From: JBHPCZ01 sp042573625
GTDB lineage: Bacteria; Desulfobacterota; Desulfobacteria; Desulfobacterales; UBA11574
Length of the DNA stretch: 25,428 bases
Reading direction: 5' to 3'
Assembly: GCA_042573625.1 (NCBI GenBank)
Contig: JBHPCZ010000041.1
Location: 1 to 25,428, forward strand
Shown here: in pieces, positions 22,541-25,428 of the stretch
Numbering within the stretch: the stretch's first letter is position 1
How the letters are laid out: every line of letters begins with the position of its first letter
The notes under the pieces: generated by a model
Told to the model about the DNA's origin: nothing
Database searches by the model: none
What the model saw: the letters and a program-made list of their open reading frames with translations, nothing else
Program-made: the position numbers and the translations under genes

Positions 22541-22930
22541 TTATTTTTTCGCATAAAGACCGCGTGCCTTCGCGACAATCAATCCCTTATTGGAGAGTTT
22601 GTACAGTGCATTACTGAGTTGCCTGGGATCAAGTTTGGTTTTCTCTTTAAGTTTTGCGATGGTAACACCTTTTTGGGTCATTTTAATAGCATTGAACACT
22701 GTGTCTAGGAGCGTTATCTGTCTGGCGGGTGCTTTTTTTCTTGGCGCGGCCTTTTTGGCCGGTGCCTTTCTTTTTGCTACGGTTTTTTTGGCCGCCACCT
22801 TTTTCTTCCTGACCGGCGCTGCTTTGGCGGGTTTAAGCGTGTCAACTTCCTTTAATGCCTTATCCACCTGCTTAGAAAGCGTCGTCAGGGATCTGGAGAT
22901 TGATTTTAGTTGATCCTTTAATTTCTTCAT
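22541..22930 (-). CDS. Small basic winged-helix protein with H1-tail-like linker (paralogue B)
   Basis: The 129-residue product has the same layout as paralogue A at 16529-16921. It has an N-terminal helix with heptads (LKDQLKSISRSLTTLSKQVDKALKEVDTL, 4-32, in two parts) and a linker of Lys, Ala and Pro repeats (33-70) very like the C-terminal tail of histone H1. The C-terminal winged-helix block (78-129) contains KLKEKTKLD, ALYKLSNKGLIV and a wing RGLYAKK. GGAGGG eight bases upstream fixes the ATG. I know no characterised homologue. In eukaryotic H1 the winged helix precedes the KAP-rich tail; here it follows. Inference: a DNA-compacting or regulatory protein; the linker would bind DNA electrostatically and the helix would dimerise. 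Confidence 0.82.
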   Translation of the reverse strand: MKKLKDQLKSISRSLTTLSKQVDKALKEVDTLKPAKAAPVRKKKVAAKKTVAKRKAPAKKAAPRKKAPARQITLLDTVFNAIKMTQKGVTIAKLKEKTKLDPRQLSNALYKLSNKGLIVAKARGLYAKK

Positions 22931-23200
22931 CTAAATATCCCTCCTTAATGATAAATACTGTTTTGATGATAAACGAAGATCGTTCTTCAGATAATTAATC
23001 TCACAAGGTTAAAAGAAGAAATTCGACAAAGCCATACCCAAGGGTATCTATTTTAAGGTTTCAACTGATAACATCATGAATTATTTATCTGGGCACCACA
23101 AGAGAAGTAGTATAAAGTATTTAAAATGTCAATAAAATCTAAAAACAATCATGTCGATGCTCTTCACACGAGTTCAAGTGATCTGATATAAGAAGATGTC

Positions 23201-25201
23201 TTGACAAGAAGTGGTCATTTTGAAAGAAGATTCTGTTCAGATCGTTTTCTATTTTCTAATAACAAAGAAAAGTTTCCAATTGTGTATAAAAAAGATCTAA
23301 ATTCTTCCCAGCTTGAAGCTGTTAATTTTACAGACGGGCCGCTTCTTGTGATTGCAGGCGCAGGAAGCGGAAAAACCAGAACACTCACCTATCGGGTTGC
23401 CCGCCTTGTAGAAGAAGGTGTTTCTCCGAACGCTATTCTTCTCCTGACATTTACGCGGAAAGCATCTTTTGAAATGCTTAAACGGGCTACACAACTGCTT
23501 GACAGTAGATGCGAGAAGGTGTCGGGCGGCACGTTTCACTCCTTTGCCTACGCCACGCTGCGAAGATATTCGTCGAAATTAGGACTTGATAGCGGTTTTA
23601 GCGTTCTTGATCGTGCTGATGCGGAAGGCCTGATCGGCATGTTGAGAAAAGAGATAGGACCTGCATCAAAGTCTCGTTACCTTCCAAGGAAACAAACGCT
23701 GATGAATATCTTCAGCAGATCTGTCAATAAGGTTCTACCCATTGAAGACGTGATTTTTAATGATTATTCCCATTTCATTTCGGACCTTGACACTATTGTT
23801 TCGATTTTTAATGCGTACAGGAGACGGAAGACAGAAGCACTTTTTTTTGATTATGATGATCTTCTGGTATTTTTGAAAATGCTTTTGACGAATTGCCCGG
23901 ACATCCGTGAGCGGATTTCTTCAGCGTACCGGTATATCATGGTTGACGAATACCAGGATACCAACCAGATACAGGCAGACATCGTATATCTGCTTTCAGG
24001 TAACACCAAAAATGTTATGGTTGTTGGTGACGACTCCCAGAGTATCTATTCTTTCAGGGGCGCGCATTTTAAAAATATCATGAATTTTCCTGCTATGTTC
24101 CCTGGAACGCGGATCATCAGTCTGGAAGAGAATTATCGCAGCGTTCAACCCATATTGAATCTTAGCAATTCTATTATTGACGGGGCGACTGAAAAATATA
24201 CCAAAGTGCTGTTTACCCGAAAATCAGGAGGATCTTTACCTGCTCTTGTCAGTGCAGGGGATGAAAACAGCCAATCACGATTTGTTGTTGAGAAGATTCA
24301 GGACCTTTACGGAGACGGGATACCGTACAACCGTATGGCGGTTCTTTTCCGAGCCAGCTTTCATGCGTTTGACCTTGAAATCGAACTCGGCAGGGCGGAA
24401 ATTCCCTATATCAAAGTGGGGGGGTTCAAATTCATTGAATCAGCCCATATAAAGGATGTCCTGGCGCATATCAGAGTCCTTGCAAACCCGTTGGACCGGT
24501 TGAGCTGGTATAGAATACTTCTTCTTTTAGACCGGATAGGTCCCAAAACCGCGGGAAAGATCTATACGTCCGTGTTGGAAAAAAAATCCGGATATACAGG
24601 ATTTCTTTCCATCAAGGTACAAGCGAGCCATACGCCGGGGATAGATCGACTTAAGGATCTTTTTTCTCAAATCGATTCCAGCGCTTTTTCGATTTCTCAA
24701 ATGGGTGAAGCGGTTTTAGATTACTATCTTCCAATATTAAGGGAAAAATATGATGACCACCCCAAGCGGGCAAGGGATCTTGAGCACCTTGTGTCGATCA
24801 TGGGACGATACAGAAAGCTCGAGGACTTTTTAGCCGACATGGCCCTTGAACCCCCCAACAGCAGCATCAATGATAGCCTTTCCACGGATTACTTGGAAGA
24901 GGATCGCCTGGTTCTTTCAACCGTGCACTCCGCCAAGGGGTTAGAATGGCATTCGGTCTTTGTTATCTGGTGCCTTGACGGGCGCTTCCCGTCCATACAC
25001 GCACTGGACAGCGACACGGAGATTGAGGAAGAAAGAAGGCTCATGTATGTGGCAGCGACCCGGGCCATGGAAAAACTGTTCTTTATCTACCCCACCGACA
25101 TATATGATAGGGGATCGGGAAGGGTCTTAAGCCGACCATCCCAATTCATCGATATGATTCCAGACCACGTTCTCAGAAAGGAATCTACAGACATGTGGTA
25201 A
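23201..25201 (+). CDS. Superfamily 1A DNA helicase (UvrD/PcrA/Rep type)
   Basis: The product is 666 residues from TTG at 23201. All SF1A motifs are present: Q-motif LNSSQLEAV (33-41), Walker A AGAGSGKT (52-59), motif II VDEYQDTNQ (248-256), motif III GDDSQSIYSFRG (276-287), ENYRS for motif IV, STVHSAKGLEW (573-583) for motif V, and RRLMYVAATRA (612-622) for motif VI. It unwinds DNA 3' to 5' using ATP, in repair or replication restart. It is shorter than UvrD or PcrA (about 720) and stops soon after motif VI, so it lacks their C-terminal RNA-polymerase-binding extension, like a minimal Rep-type enzyme. The start is uncertain: GTG at 23282 gives VYKKDLNSSQ, closer to the usual N-terminus, though neither has a good Shine-Dalgarno sequence. 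A possible promoter, TTCACA-N18-TATAAG, lies at 23163-23192. Confidence 0.92.
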   Translation: MTRSGHFERRFCSDRFLFSNNKEKFPIVYKKDLNSSQLEAVNFTDGPLLVIAGAGSGKTRTLTYRVARLVEEGVSPNAILLLTFTRKASFEMLKRATQLLDSRCEKVSGGTFHSFAYATLRRYSSKLGLDSGFSVLDRADAEGLIGMLRKEIGPASKSRYLPRKQTLMNIFSRSVNKVLPIEDVIFNDYSHFISDLDTIVSIFNAYRRRKTEALFFDYDDLLVFLKMLLTNCPDIRERISSAYRYIMVDEYQDTNQIQADIVYLLSGNTKNVMVVGDDSQSIYSFRGAHFKNIMNFPAMFPGTRIISLEENYRSVQPILNLSNSIIDGATEKYTKVLFTRKSGGSLPALVSAGDENSQSRFVVEKIQDLYGDGIPYNRMAVLFRASFHAFDLEIELGRAEIPYIKVGGFKFIESAHIKDVLAHIRVLANPLDRLSWYRILLLLDRIGPKTAGKIYTSVLEKKSGYTGFLSIKVQASHTPGIDRLKDLFSQIDSSAFSISQMGEAVLDYYLPILREKYDDHPKRARDLEHLVSIMGRYRKLEDFLADMALEPPNSSINDSLSTDYLEEDRLVLSTVHSAKGLEWHSVFVIWCLDGRFPSIHALDSDTEIEEERRLMYVAATRAMEKLFFIYPTDIYDRGSGRVLSRPSQFIDMIPDHVLRKESTDMW

Positions 25202-25367
25202 TTCAGCATGTGTATTTCATGAGTTTCGGGTGAGGAAACTGCAAAAACAGGCTTCAAAATCTTTGGTGCCACATATAACCAATATCCAATAGTTTTTCTT
25301 GACAAAAAATCGCCATATCGATTTTATAATATTATAAACTCAACGCTGTGTATATAAGGAGATGAGT

Positions 25368-25428
25368 ATGCGCATACCGTATCTTTCAATGTTATTTGCA
25401 TCCCCCTTTGATGGCCTCCAGGAGCATG
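25368..25428 (+). CDS. 5' end of a DUF47/PhoU-like protein gene (cut by window edge)
   Basis: Only 20 codons are visible: MRIPYLSMLFASPFDGLQEH. The pattern of a short hydrophobic start, then FA-SPF--LQEH, matches the beginning of the DUF47 family of PhoU-related proteins, which usually sit next to a PiT phosphate transporter. The ATG at 25368 is preferred over 25362 because AAGGAG (25356-25361) is six bases upstream of the former and touches the latter. The assignment rests on very little sequence. If correct, a phosphate permease gene may follow outside the window. Confidence 0.5.
   Translation, partial: MRIPYLSMLFASPFDGLQEH

Noticed and set aside
22336..22617. 93-codon plus-strand ORF
   Set aside because: Its 3' part lies antisense to the winged-helix gene, and the rest is in palindrome-rich intergenic sequence without a ribosome-binding site.
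25299..25330. TTGACA and TATAAT before the DUF47-like gene as a promoter
   Set aside because: Both hexamers are perfect, but the spacer is 20 bases, too long for a normal sigma70 promoter, so I did not list it as a feature; it may still be used weakly.

Overview
The window looks like chromosomal DNA from an anaerobic Gram-negative bacterium. The best guess is Desulfobacterota (former Deltaproteobacteria, sulfate-reducer-like). This is inferred from a selenocysteine-type HesB protein, an old-yellow-enzyme-type oxidoreductase with a C-terminal cysteine cluster, exported proteins and a TRAP transporter, plus AT-rich intergenic palindromes of a kind I associate with that phylum. There is no rRNA, tRNA, CRISPR array, phage module or intact insertion sequence. 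Nearly every gene has its own ribosome-binding site and a full-length product.

Layout. (1) 183-1714, minus strand: a HesB/IscA-like gene read through an in-frame UGA (probable selenoprotein), then an FmdB zinc-ribbon gene followed two bases later by a macrodomain gene. (2) 1891-3904, plus strand: ndk, trmJ and a fumarylacetoacetase-family gene packed as one operon (11-bp gap, then an ATGA overlap). (3) 4162-6701, minus strand: a flavin oxidoreductase, an exported UlaG-like metallo-hydrolase and a DJ-1/PfpI protein. (4) 6702-7514: a gene-free stretch of about 810 bp with hairpins. (5) 7515-11584, plus strand: a ProC-like DUF2520 dehydrogenase and a complete TRAP transporter (DctP, DctQ, DctM). 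CRP/FNR-like half-palindromes with an identical core precede both units. (6) 11924-12971, minus strand: a universal-stress-type protein and a GAF protein. (7) 13257-22930: two large M16 metallopeptidases, one PreP-like and cytosolic, one pitrilysin-like and exported. Each has, on its upstream side on the same strand, a small basic protein with a winged-helix C-terminus. DUF2062 and rsmA lie between the two sets on the plus strand. (8) 23201-end, plus strand: a UvrD/PcrA-type helicase and the first codons of a DUF47/PhoU-like gene cut by the window edge.

The most interesting items are the recoded UGA in the HesB gene with a hairpin of bacterial SECIS geometry just downstream, and the pair of paralogous winged-helix proteins with histone-H1-tail-like linkers, each sitting beside an M16 peptidase. 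Their function is unknown to me. The rest is largely housekeeping (nucleotide balance, tRNA and rRNA methylation, DNA repair) and catabolic or transport genes. Several gene-free stretches hold imperfect inverted repeats that look like decayed dispersed elements.
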